Origin: Panax quinquefolius
Lineage: Eukaryota; Streptophyta; Magnoliopsida; Apiales; Araliaceae
Reading direction: 5' to 3'
NCBI GenBank assembly: GCA_020205615.1
Contig: CM035167.1
Location: forward strand, 30,703,130-30,767,129
Length of the DNA stretch: 64,000 bases
In this document: one piece after another, positions 34,793 to 45,654 of the stretch
Numbering within the stretch: position 1 is the stretch's first letter
Layout of the letters: the number at the start of each line of letters is the position of its first letter
Notes under the pieces: model-generated
Database searches by the model: none
The model's input: only the letters and a program-made list of their open reading frames with translations
Told to the model about the DNA's origin: nothing
Program-made: the position numbers and the translations under genes

Positions 34793-35480
34793 CTAAACCG
34801 AGAAAGCTACGTGCTTGATCCTTAACGATTTAGGTTGTTCCCAGCTTTGAATAGCTTCAATCTTTGCTAGGTCAACAGATATTCCATGACTTGATACCAC
34901 GTGCCCAAGGAATGCTACTTCTTCAAGCCAGAACTCACATTTCTTCAACTTGGCATAAAGCTTATATTCACGAAGCTTTTGGAGTGTCAGCCTCAAGTGT
35001 TGCTCATGATCTTCACGGCTTTTGGAATAAATAAGGATGTCATTAATAAAGACGACCGCAAAGTGATCCAAATATTCCTTAAATACTCGGTTCATCATAT
35101 CCATGAAGGCAGCAGGAGCATTAGTCAATCCAAAGGACATGACTAGGAATTCATAATGCCCGTACCGAGTTCTAAAAGCCGTCTTTGGAATGTCAGCGGT
35201 TCTAATCTTCAATTGGTGATATCCGGAACGAAGATCAATATTTGAAAAGAATTTGGCTCCTTGCAATCGGGTCAAACAGGTCATCAATACGTGGCAATGG
35301 ATACCTATTTTGATGGTGACATGATTCAACTCTCCGATAATCAATACAAAGTCGCATACTCCCATCTTTCTTCTTCACGAATAGAGCAGGAGCACCCCAA
35401 GGAGAAGTACTAGGACGAATAAAGCCAATGTCTAAGAATTCTGCAGTTGGGTCTTTAACTCCACGAAGTTCAATAGAGCC
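34793..35480 (-). pseudogene. pol: Reverse transcriptase, Asp to Asn in the catalytic box (10.2-kb D element)
   Basis: [16 protein letters not shown] lies at about 35440-35370. After a small frame slip the long frame 34793-35365 holds the [12 protein letters not shown] region, [15 protein letters not shown], then VVFINDILIYSKS and KCEFWLEEVAFLGH. The metal-binding pair is normally F-I-D-D; here the first Asp codon is AAT (35042-35044), giving F-I-N-D. That change alone would abolish polymerase activity. The connection is truncated after the WEQPK segment. Confidence 0.9.
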
Positions 35481-35843
35481 ATTCGATATGGGGCTTTGGA
35501 AATAGGTTTTGTCTTAGGGTTCAAGGTCGATACAAAATTCAATTTCATGCTCTGGGGTAGGCGGGGAAGTTCTTTGGGAATACGTCAGAAATTTATTAAC
35601 AATAGAAATATCGTTCAAAACCGGCGTATTTTTGTTTAAATCTGTGACATGAGCTAAGAAAGCTTGACATCCATTTTTAATAAGCGAATAGCTTTATGGC
35701 TTGAGATGACCGTGATTGATTTTAATGGTTTGGTCGTTGAATTCGCATAATAGATTGATTAGGAATATGAAAGCTAACAACCTTCACGAAAATAATCAAT
35801 TTTTTGCATGATAAGTAGTTAACCAATCAATCCCAGAATCACG

Positions 35844-36150
35844 TCAAATGCAAGTATTTTTAATGAAATAAGATCGACAGGTAATGTGGAGGGTACCGAT
35901 TTGAACCAAACAAGACTTATAAACAATGGATGTAATGACGGTTTCTCCCAACGGAGTTTCCACAGATAAGTCAAAGTCTAATTTCTCCAGAGTCAAATTT
36001 AATCGATGAGCGCAAGTAGGAGAAATAAAAGAATGGTTAGAACCGGTATCAAATAAAGTATAGACTTCATTAGAGTTTATGATAAGCTTACCCGTGATGA
36101 CCTCATTCGGATTCCTTGCTCTTTGGACGGTCACAACAAACGCTCTCCCT
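35844..36150 (-). pseudogene. pol: Aspartic protease (10.2-kb D element)
   Basis: The minus-strand frame 35844-36260 begins near the last zinc knuckle, passes a linker with RAFVVTVQRARN, and contains an intact catalytic LFDTGSNHSFIS. The flap-side segment TPLGETVITS follows. The frame ends before the usual ILGMDWL segment, and the region 35500-35840 holds only broken remains of that and of the linker to RT (a YRMA-like piece at about 35490). Confidence 0.88.
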
Positions 36151-36239
36151 TGCACTTCTGGGTTTTTGACTTTTCGGGACGACCTTTGGTGCCTCCATCC
36201 TAAATTGAATTTGTCTTTAGTAAGCGACAAAATCGAGCT

Positions 36240-36345
36240 AAGTGACCTTCTCTTCCACAATTATAACATGCTTTGGACGGCATGGCGCAGTTTGGACTGA
36301 TGTGTCCCTCTCCTCCGCATTTGAAGTATATGATAGGTGGTCTTT
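36240..36345 (-). pseudogene. gag: Gag zinc knuckles (10.2-kb D element)
   Basis: Two CCHC motifs on the minus strand. The first is damaged (its first Cys is replaced by Tyr, then [13 protein letters not shown]). The second is CYNCGREGH followed by LARFC. They bind the genomic RNA during packaging. Confidence 0.8.
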
Positions 36346-36693
36346 CTCCTTCCTTAACAACGGGTCTTTGGTCTTTGACGTCTTTCCATCATTGTTGAAT
36401 CTCCTTTTCTTGAAATGTCCATTCTTATTGTTTTGGTACGATTACCACCAAAGTGGTTACCATATATCGGCATGTTGATTCCTCCACGCTTGTTGTCACT
36501 TAAGCCGATGACTACTCTCATTGGTATTATAATTTTGCGGTTGCTCTCTTTTTAGTTCGTTGACTCATTATCGCGCTCCACTAAGCGAGCCCTATTTACA
36601 ACATCTCGAATACAAACACGGTTTTTGAGAAATAAGATGTTGGCGTATCTCCGACTTCAAACCTCTTAAAACATTAGCGCCATTCTCTCTTCA

Positions 36694-37309
36694 TTATCCA
36701 CCAAGTGGGACGAACCCGTGATAACTCGCAAATTTTGCCTCGTATTGCGACACGGTCATATTATTTTGTTCCAACTTGAAAAACTCCACCTCCTTCATGT
36801 GGCGAATACTCTCAGGAAAGTATTTGTCGTTGAACAGCTCCTGGAACTTCTCCCAAGATATCTTGATCTGTGAAGTTGAGTACGCGTTTCTGGATTCCCA
36901 CCAGTAATCTGCCTCTCCGCGCAACATAAAGGCGGAAAAGGGAACCTTTTGCTCCTCGGAGCATCCCAAGACATCAAATATCTTGGTAATCTGCTTTATC
37001 CATGCTTCCGCAAGAAGTGGTTTTGGCTCTCCCTTAAACTCCAGTGGTCTCGGCTCCTTGAATTGTTTAGCGGTGATGCCGAGAGTTTTCCGTGTTTCCA
37101 CCTACGTTTTGGGACGAGAGTCGCTCTACTTTCTTTGTTGCATAAATTGCATAAAGCCTCTGAACATTTGATCATTCATCATTTGGTCAGTGTTGTTGTT
37201 TGCATGAGGATTGTCGCCTTCCTGATGCACATTATCCTGATTATTGATATGTGGTGAATCAACGATCGCCTGCGCTCCATTGCTATTCTCAACATTCTCG
37301 AGATGTCAT
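36694..37309 (-). pseudogene. gag: Gag N-terminal and capsid-like domain (10.2-kb D element)
   Basis: A probable gag start ATG is at 37309-37307, followed by a one-base slip and then an Asn-rich leader ending FRGFMQFMQQ. The open frame 36694-37101 is a clear retrotransposon gag domain: FKGEPKPLLAEAWI, ADYWWES, WEKFQELFNDKYFPESIR and KEVEFFKLEQ. Gag forms the particle shell. The frame is lost at 36711-36735, where the matching site in the other D element (50196-50212) reads GAGTTATCCAGGTT; the change falls on that CCAGG. Zinc knuckles follow about 350 bp later. Confidence 0.9.
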
Positions 37310-37474
37310 TTTGAGATCTTCGCCACAAAACAAAAGGTTAATTGACATGTAACAAATTATCCCTATATTCGACCAACCAATAAAATAGCACATAAACTTA
37401 GGTAGGTCATACTGCCTAGAAGGTATTCCCGTCTCTCCCTCCTAGTACTATTCTCACATCTTAGCAGGATCATA

Positions 37475-37491
37475 TCCTAAGCTCGATACCA
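37475..37491 (-). other. Primer-binding site (10.2-kb D element)
   Basis: TGGTATCGAGCTTAGG on the minus strand, five bases after the 5' LTR end at 37497. The same motif follows the 5' LTR at 49430. It matches the initiator-tRNA-Met type of site in its first eight bases. Confidence 0.8.
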
Positions 37492-37496
37492 ACTGC

Positions 37497-40164
37497 TGTG
37501 GCGCCCAAAAATTAGGTATACATCACCCATCTTGGGTAGTCGGATACATGGTACAAAATTTAAATACAACTTACTAATATAAGCTGTGGTGTACAATACG
37601 ACATAAAGCGTGAGTTTGAATACAAATATTGTCTACTAGATATTATACAAACTCAAAATGAGTCCTCATTACAATTATTATCATCTTTATTTCACGAATA
37701 GTGAGGACTACTAATGCTATCCTCTCGGACCATTACTCCGTTTCCTCGGCTCGTCCCGGCTATGTTCTCATTTCAAGAAGAAAAACGGTGAAAGAAAGGT
37801 GAGCTCAACTAGCCCATTAAGAAATATTATGACTAAGATAATGAGAATAAATTATCATTAGCCTTCAATAGTGTTAAAGCGATAAAATATAATAAACATC
37901 AAGTTTAACTACGGTGAACAAGCAATCCATTAAAAGAGTCAAGTAGAAAATAAAATCTACTATCTTTTATGATTTAAAAGGTTTTTCATCACTGTTATAG
38001 CTGAGACTCAGCTTTAATAAATAATCCACATCATTGAATCACCCCCGCACTCTGCCGAGGATATTCTTTAGTATCACGATCACAATTATTCATGCACTAC
38101 AGGCCAAGAATAGTTGTGTATTCATTAATGGTCATGATCATGCCAACAACTGTCCATTAATGCACTACGGCCACTGAGGATTTTTACCACATCATTTGTA
38201 ACATTACGGTCATGATTACACCAAATAGTCTATGGTCATAATCATACCAAGTCCATATATGCACTACAGGCCACAGATGACTTTAAAAAAATATAAACAT
38301 GAGGATGATGACAATGATATAAGAATTCAATAAAACAAGTTCAAGAATAATTTTATCCAGGAATTATTAACGTCCAAATTGTCAACATGATACTGTTTTG
38401 TAGAGTAAAATTCAAGAATGATCAGAAGAATATTTCAATGAAAGATCTTTGGATGAAACGCAAATATCAAGGATATTCTACTAATTTCATGGAGTATAGA
38501 AGTCAAAGTTTTAACCATTTGGGTATAATAAAGAATGGAATAACAAAAGAAATCACCATGCATGCGATAGCCCATGCAGGCGAGTTATTCAACAATGAAT
38601 AATAAATAACGAAACCGAGTTCACGTAAAACGCATGACAGGATATTCAATAGAATAATAAAGAATGGAACCAGTCGGCGAAAAATACACGAGCGAGGATG
38701 TTCCAATGTAATAATAATAAAAAGCGGAACCCAGTCAGGTGTAAAACACACAGAGCGAGGATGTTCTAATGAATAATAATAAAGATGGAACCGAATTAGG
38801 TGTAAAACACACAGACAGGATGTTCAACGAGAATAATAGAAGAATGTCACCAAGTATAGGGTAAATCAGCGTATCTGAGTTATTCCAATGAGAATAATAA
38901 GCAATGGAATAACAACAGTTCTCTTCATGAATAAGAAAAAGAATAACACCCTTACTTTTGGTAGGAGATTGAATCTTTGCAAAGTAGTGTAGTAACAAAA
39001 TACTCTTCTTCTTTCTCTCTTATTCTCTATACTTTTCTCTCTAAAGCTTGAATGAATTCGTGAAAAATAATGAAGCACTAGGCCTCTATTTATAGAAGAT
39101 TTCTAGCTTAGCACCTACCATGTGAAAAGGCAAGTGGCTTGACGACTAGTGATGTGAAAAGAAAAGTGGTTTGACGCCTGTAATGTGAAACGACAAGTGG
39201 TTCGACGCCTGTAATGTGAAACGATAAGTGGTTCGACACCTGTAATGTGAAACGGCAAGTGGTTTGACGTCTAGTAAAGGTAATTACTATTGACGAAGGT
39301 AATAACTATTCACAAGGGTAATTACTATTGACGAAGGTAAATACTATTGACGAAGGTAATTACTATTCACAAAGGTAATTACTATTGACGAAGGTAATTA
39401 CTATTGACGAAGGTAAATACTATTGACGAAGATAATTACTATTGACAAAGGTAATTACTATTCACAAAGGTAATTACTATTGTCGAAGAGACTCTTAGAT
39501 GATGACATATGGGCCCCCCCAAAAAATAATCAAACTTACCACAAACGTCTCACAACAGACTCTTTATATACATTAAGGATTGAATAAATATTACCACAAA
39601 TCATTTTATTTTTAATCAACACATATTTAATCTTTCAACAATTATTAATCATTTATAACTTGTCGTCTCAATTAATAATATAATATATTATACAGATGAT
39701 ATTGTGACAATAATTGAATCAATAATATAAGAGATATGACGCAACGAACAATTCTTGTAGCAATAATTGAGCATATAGTGAGTGACTTCTCACGTAAGCA
39801 TCGATAATCAATACCGTAGTGCTACTATGCATGCGACGCCAGACATATTCTTTTACTTTACCACCGGTAGTTCAGCGCTTTTTAACGGTAACACCTCGCC
39901 ATTATTTTTATAAAATATTTTTGTCGTTTTCTCAATCCGACAATAATTACGTTATGGGGTCCACCAATGATTGAGTAGTTATGCGAATATTCCTAACAAA
40001 AGAATATTCCCAGACCAAATGAATATTTTATAACAACTTGCATACTTTTGCAAAATTTATAAATATTACCCACAACTATAACATTATATCAAATTTATTC
40101 CATAATATTCAAAAATAATATTTATAGAAAATTCATCTTTATTTATAATAGCTGGGGTCTTACA
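37497..40164 (-). repeat. 5' LTR of the 10.2-kb D element
   Basis: It aligns with 29921-32669 throughout. The tips are TGTAAGACCCC at 40164 and TGTGGCGCCC (plus-strand view) at 37497. Landmarks: GAATATTC at 40002-40009 and 39985-39992, tandem arrays 39486-39113, TATA box 39094-39086, donor-like GTAAGG at 38955, 61-bp array at about 38935-38577. The acceptor-like CTTCAG of the other LTR is altered here (about 37770-37778), a change that coincides with a CTG/CAG site. Confidence 0.92.
39086..39094 (-). promoter_or_regulatory. TATA box, 5' LTR of 10.2-kb D element
   Basis: TATAAATAG on the minus strand. This is the promoter copy that would drive the element's genomic RNA. Confidence 0.75.
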
Positions 40165-41345
40165 CTGGTAGTACTAAGATGTATTAAGACCTTCGTCAGA
40201 ACTTTTGGTGGCCGAACATGAAGAGAAAAATTGCAGAATACGTTAGTAAGTGCTTAACTTGTCAGAAAGTTAAGGCTAAACACCAACGACCGAGTGGGTT
40301 ATTGCATTGACTAGAGATTCCAGAGTGGAAATGAGAGCATATCACAATGGACTTTGTGGTGGGACTTCCAACAATGAGAAAAGGATACGATGTTATTTGG
40401 GTAATAGTGGATTGGTGAACCAAATCTGCTCAATTTCTTCCAATAGGAGTTAGGTATAACGTATAACAGTTAGCTATTTCGATTGTGTCCGATCGTGATC
40501 CACGATTCACGTCGAACTTTTGGAGGAGTTTGAAAGAGAAAATGAGATCGCAGTTGAGATTGAGTACGGTGTACCATCCTCAGACGGATGGACAAAGTGA
40601 ACGGACAATTCAAACACTAGAAGATATGTTAAGATCTTGCGTTATGGATTTCAAGGGAAGTTGGGACGAACATCTACCTTTGCAGGAATTCTCTTACAAC
40701 AATAGTTTTCACGCTAGTACAGGCATGCCACCTTAAGAAGCGTTATATGGGAGAAAGTGCAGAACACCGCTTTGCTGGGATGAAGTAGGTGAACGTCGAA
40801 TGTTGGGACCGAAGATGGTACAACAAATGGCAGACATGGTGGAGCTAATAAGAACTCGATTGGTAGCGACTCAAGATAGACAAAGGAAGTATGCAGATCC
40901 TCATCGAGAGAAGAGGGAGTTTGATGTAGGTTCATCTGTCTTTCTGAAAGTATCATCTTGGAAAGGGAAGATACATTTTGGGAAGAAAGGGAAGTTAAGT
41001 CCAAGGTTTGTAGGACCTTTTGAAATTTTAAGAAGGGTAGGAGAGGTAGCCTAAGAAATTGCCTTACCTCCAAAAATGGAAAGAATACACAATATGTTTC
41101 ACGTGTTAGTATTGCGTCCTTATAAGTCGGAATATAAGCACGTAATAGAGTATGAATCTATTCAAGTGGAAAATGACTTAACGTATTAAGAACTTCCGAT
41201 TCAGATTGTTGATAGGAAGGAACAAGTCTTAAGAAATAAAATAATACCTTCAATAAAGGTAATTTGGAGTAACCACGATGCCGAAGAAGCAACGTGGGAG
41301 CTCGAGAGTAAAATGAAGGAAAAGTTTCCTCATTTGTTTATGTAA
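40165..41345 (+). pseudogene. pol: Integrase and chromodomain-like tail of element P
   Basis: Integrase resumes after the CTGGT duplication: the FWWPNMKR segment and the zinc-domain cysteines CLTCQ, then the three catalytic acidic sites. The first Asp is in MDFVVGLP (about 40350), the second in [12 protein letters not shown] (40485 on), and the Glu in [10 protein letters not shown] (about 40600). The C-terminal GPFEIL module and a chromodomain-like tail (IKVIWSNHDAEEATWE, then FPHLFM) end at the stop 41343-41345. In-frame stops near 40193, 40308, 40333, 40418, 40735, 41052 and 41189 inactivate it. All three catalytic acids are still present. Confidence 0.9.
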
Positions 41346-41380
41346 TTATAGAGAGATTCTGGGGATAGAATCCTTACAAT

Positions 41381-41390
41381 GAGGGAAGAA
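41381..41390 (+). other. Polypurine tract of element P
   Basis: GAGGGAAGAA directly before the 3' LTR tip TGTAACGCCC. Confidence 0.8.
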
Positions 41391-42245
41391 TGTAACGCCC
41401 GAGAAAATCGGATCTTTAATGAATTAAATTTTTATTTGATTATGTCGATTAAATGAATTTAATTGATTAATTATGTGAGTAAGATATTTTAAAGTCGTTC
41501 TATGACCTAGAATGTGTGGATGTGGTTAGTATTCTAGCTATCTGCTATGATTAATTGTTTTGAATTATCAAGACGAAAATGAATGTTTTAAGAGAATTTT
41601 TCCTGTAAAAACACTGTTCATCTGATTTCGCTCGGAGCTTAGGTTTGAAATTCCAAGAAACGCGTAATGATAAACTATGAAGATGTAATGGAATATCCAA
41701 AATATTTCAATTATGGCAAACGAAGTTTTCGACATACGTTCTTAAAACCTAAGGGTTAGTGAAAGAGATTTCCAAAAGGGAGATGAAATGCGTATAATCA
41801 TTTTGGTTATTAAACGTATGATATACGAATATGGTATGAATAACGGTATGACGTATAATACGAATATCGTATGAATACTAAACGAAAAGAATACATGAGT
41901 TATACGCGTAGAATATGATTAGTTCTTATACGATTTCGAGTTAAGGACTTTGTACAATCCTATGGTATTTTTATTAATAGCAAGCCCAAATGAATTATGG
42001 AATCAAGCCCAAGTTAAGGCCCAATGTTAAGTAAGACAAGGCCAATCCAAGAAACCGAACCGCGGATCCAACCTGCTGGTCACGGATGGGTAAAACCCAT
42101 GGGGTAACCCATGGGAAGACCCAAGGACGTGTGGGCTGGCCACTTGGCCACCAAGTAAAGTGATTACAGGGTGGTTAAGTTGTTAAGGAGGTGGGGAATA
42201 GTACGGAGGTGGCATTTGTACCATTTTTCCCTCCAATTGGTTGCC

Positions 42246-42254
42246 TATAAATAG
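42246..42254 (+). promoter_or_regulatory. TATA box of element P 3' LTR
   Basis: TATAAATAG with a GA-repeat about 55 bp downstream, as in the A2 LTRs. Confidence 0.75.
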
Positions 42255-43118
42255 AAAGCTTGTGTTGGACATTTTAAGTTTTACATACTTTGCCCAATAC
42301 ATATTGAGAGAGAGAGAGAAGAAGCTATAAACAAGTAATCAAGCTACTTCCAAGCAAACCATATACGTTTAGTCATGAACGCGAAGAACGGAAAAAGGTA
42401 ATAGTTCGTAAACATTAGTCTTCATCTTTTTCGATTTCTTTCTCGTAGGGAATCGTAGATTGGTGGAGCATGTCTCTTGAGGAGGAATAAGGATGGCTAT
42501 TAATGATGAAAACATTGATAAGTCATGATCAAATAGAAATTATAAGGGTTTACGTAAATTAAAACCGTAGAAATTATTGAACATGAACTTGGTTGTTGAT
42601 GGATAAATTGAAAACCATCTTAGATAAGGTATGTACATATTGCTTGGTTAGGATGTAGATGATGTATCAATGGAGTGTTCCATTTGATTTGGCTTATAGA
42701 ACACGAGTAACGAAGTTATGGCAAATTTTGCAAAAGTAGACGTTAAACGTCAAAAACGTTAAAATCTCGGATTAGTAGTCAAAAGTTGTTGTGTGACTTG
42801 AAAACTACGGTTTTTAATGTCAACATGTGAGATAAGGTATTCAAGAGTCGTGGACTCAAGAATCATCGAATTCCAACTTATAACTAAGAAAACGAGTATT
42901 GAACACTCAAAAATGATAAACGAACGTTCGATAATGAACCAAAAAGTGAATTCCGAGTTAATGGATTCGAAAATGTAAAATTCATACATGAACACCCATA
43001 ATATGTAATTTGAGAGTTGTGGGTTTTTGAATGAGCCAATTCGGAAGTAAAACGAATAAGTTATGAAGTCGGGAAGTTCGTTGGAAAAACCAACTGTCAA
43101 AACTAACTGAAGCACAGG

Positions 43119-43330
43119 GGCGGCGCCGCAGCGCCAACCTAGTGTTAAATTGTCACGACGCAGCGCCAAACATGGTCGAGAGAAACCAAAATCTTTTGGA
43201 AAGTCACGCCACATCACGAGAGTTAGTGCAAAGACTCGTGCCGCAGCGCCGAGTCCGGGCAAAATCTTCTGAAGAGTGACGCCGCAACACCACTATATGA
43301 AAAGGATTGTCCATGCCGCAGCGCCGGCAG
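43119..43330 (+). repeat. GC-rich hairpin repeat block in A1 LTR
   Basis: Five units near GGCGCCGCAGCGCC at about 43121, 43153, 43239, 43278 and 43313, with AT-rich spacers. The unit is an inverted repeat GGCGC-N4-GCGCC, so each RNA copy could form a short strong hairpin. Confidence 0.75.
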
Positions 43331-44706
43331 GGGAAAATAGTTAACCAAGTTAGGTTGTAATTCTAATTGAAGGTAAACCAATAGTAAGCCATGAATGTAC
43401 TTAATGTACATGATAGGACTAACTCTAAAACATTTATAAAGTGATAACGTGGAAGGTTAAGTAGGGTTTAATCATAATTAAACGAAGAACGCAAAAGTGT
43501 AAACAAGCAAACCGTGAAGGGTGTTCAACGTTGGTACCTCGCCAATGATCACCGAGTGTCTGATAATAACGTAAAACGTTAACAAGCCGTAATGAAGTAT
43601 AGTAAGTCGAATTTACATTATTAATGGAATAAATTCAAGTAAGTCATAGAAGAGAAAGAAGTTGGTTAAAGCAATAAACTAAGCTTGTTTGGTAGTTAAT
43701 TACAGTGTGCTATGTGAATATATCATGTAGATCCTGTAAAGACTGAGAACTGTTAAATATTATATTCGAAGACGCTGAAAGGCAAGTTTTCTTAACACTT
43801 GTCTAACCTCCGTGTTAGCCAAGTTTTCTATGATTCATGATAAGAAATGCATGAATTGTTTTATAAAAGGGTCGATGCTAGTTTTAACTCAGCTAGACTA
43901 ATCTTAAGACTTAGATTGATTTGGTTACAAGTCTTTTAGTATAGAACTGTTAACGTTATCCTATGCCCAGTATTTGGTACAGATGTAAAGGTAAGTTTGT
44001 CTAAGAACAAACAAATGTATTTTCATCGATTATTCGATTGGCACGTGAGGTTGCCAAAAGATAAACGTAAGTACGTTTAATGGATAAGTGTTGATCAACA
44101 TAGAGTACTATAAGATGATCACCTAGAAGTGCTCGTAAGTAATGTCGAATGTACGACCTTAGTGCCGGATGTCCTTTTCAAGTATGAAGACAAAAAGAGT
44201 ATGTTCATGGTCTTTTGACCAGTTCAGAATTCCTAAGCTATTATATATACTATGGAATCGTTGTTATGAAATGAGAAGTACTAGTCAATGTTTCATAGTA
44301 CTTCATAGCTATTTGTTCAGTTATGGAAGATAATCATATTACTCTCGATGTGGTATTTATATTATCCTTTGTTAGACTTGCTGAGCTAGTTATGCTCATG
44401 TCTTGCTTGAATTATATGATTGCAGCTAAGGCCAAACGAACTGAGAGTTCTAAGAGAGATAAAGGCAAAGCTAAGGTGGATAGTTAATTATCCTGTAATA
44501 GACAAGTGTATTTGTATGTAATATACTTATAAGTAATGAAGAACGTATTCAGTTTCTGAAGCTGGGAAATGATTTATTACTATTGTAATAAGAATATAGT
44601 GAATACAATCATTTTGTTGTTATCTCAATGGAATGACTGTATAAATTATAGTATCGTGTAACACCATTTGTTGGGTTGGAAGATACCCGAATTTGGGGGC
44701 GTCACA

Positions 44707-45654
44707 TTGCCCTTGCCCATGTCTTTTCTAGAGACACTTCCTTGTTTTTCGCCTTCACTGAAAGGTTTTAAATAAGCAAGAATGAGCACAAATTACCCAA
44801 CAAGTAATATACAACAAGGGTAAAGAGTTTTATAACACGAGTTTGAAATATCGAAGTATCATCTATAAGATAGTTCAAGGTTTCGAAATAAAATCATGAA
44901 TAATGAATGTCAAAAATTCTTGAATCAAATCCTTGGAATAAGAACGATAATTCAATATAAATCAACAAATATATATGAATTCAAAGGCTATCAATGTATC
45001 AAATTGGACAAACAATTTATACTGAGCAGCCACTAAGGACTATTGAACATCTACTAGAATTACCAATATTAAACTGATAACCCAAAATAATCAAGTAATA
45101 TAAATGACCAGTCTATAATACTCTAAGTTATGCATAACACCACACTAATATTCATGCATGTGTTGGGGCTTCCAATAATAAACACTCCCCTTACCATAAA
45201 AAACATTCAACTCAATTTTAAGATTTCAAAGACGGTCAAATTGGTTTGGACAGTTTTATAAACATGCATATAGTCTAGCCGAATCAAATGGCATATACAC
45301 TTTCACAATATTTAAGAACAATACCTAGTTCAACATGAATAATAGTTTTCTCAAGAGTTTTATAACACGAGTTTGAAATATCAAAGTATCATCTCTAAGA
45401 TAGTTCAGAGTTCCAGAATAATATCATGAATAAGGAATATCAACAATTCTTGGAATAAGAACAATAATTCAATATAAATCAACAGCTATATCTGAATTCA
45501 AAGACTATCAGTGTATCCAACTAGATAAATACTTTATACTGGGCGGTCACTAAGGACTATTGAACATCTACTAGAATTATCAATATTAAACTGATAACCC
45601 AAAAGAATCAAGTAATATAAATGACCAGTCTATAATACTCTAAGTTATGCATAA
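44707..45654 (-). repeat. F-family LTR, reverse, 3' part, with 530-bp tandem duplication
   Basis: Non-coding sequence. On the minus strand it carries TTGTTGGGT...GTGCTCA and acceptor-like CCTTTCAG ending at 44758. A 530-bp unit starting AAGAGTTTTATAACACGAG at 44823 repeats in direct orientation from 45353. The second unit is interrupted at 45654 by the solo D LTR and continues at 57262-57480. Confidence 0.78.
45650..45654. repeat. Target-site duplication CATAA, left copy
   Basis: Paired with 57257-57261 around the solo D LTR. Confidence 0.93.

Larger units (their letters stand above)
29921..40164 (-). mobile_element. Complete D-family Ty3/gypsy element, 10.2 kb
   Basis: A full minus-strand element with 3' LTR 29921-32669, polypurine tract 32671-32682, internal region 32670-37496 with gag and pol domains in normal order, primer-binding site at 37475-37491, and 5' LTR 37497-40164. 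CTGGT flanks both sides. The chromodomain-like tail after integrase and the long LTRs suggest a Tekay/Del-type chromovirus. The two LTRs share all landmarks but differ by many small changes. Pol is broken by stops and frameshifts, some of which fall at CAG/CTG sites. Confidence 0.93.
28456..41390 (+). mobile_element. Element P: Ty3/gypsy pol remnant, split by a nested full element
   Basis: The plus-strand pol sequence (28456-29920) resumes at 40170 after a nested element flanked by CTGGT duplications. Together the parts cover RT from its SPWGAP segment, RNase H, integrase and the chromodomain-like C-terminus. The 3' LTR follows at 41391. Gag, protease and the 5' LTR are missing. Many stops show long inactivity; several fit TGG to TGA or TAG changes, as expected from decay of methylated cytosines. 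Confidence 0.9.
41391..44706 (+). repeat. 3' LTR of element P, family A1, 3.3 kb
   Basis: It starts TGTAACGCCCGAGAAAATC right after the polypurine tract and ends GGGGGCGTCACA. Landmarks: ATACG-type microrepeats (41810-41940), AGCCCA/GGCCCA cluster (41983-42030), TATA box 42246-42254, GA-repeat (42305-42322), donor-like AAAG/GTAATA at 42398, GC-rich block 43119-43330, TGAGC...GCTCA at about 44375-44395, and acceptor-like TTGCAG ending at 44425. The reverse frames 42759-43411 are translations over the GC-rich block. The copy then abuts a reverse F LTR. Confidence 0.92.

Noticed and set aside
42759..43411. 167- and 62-residue minus-strand frames
   Set aside because: They cover the GC-rich block of the A1 LTR on the non-transcribed strand. 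The start and end are not kept in the A1 copy at 2072.
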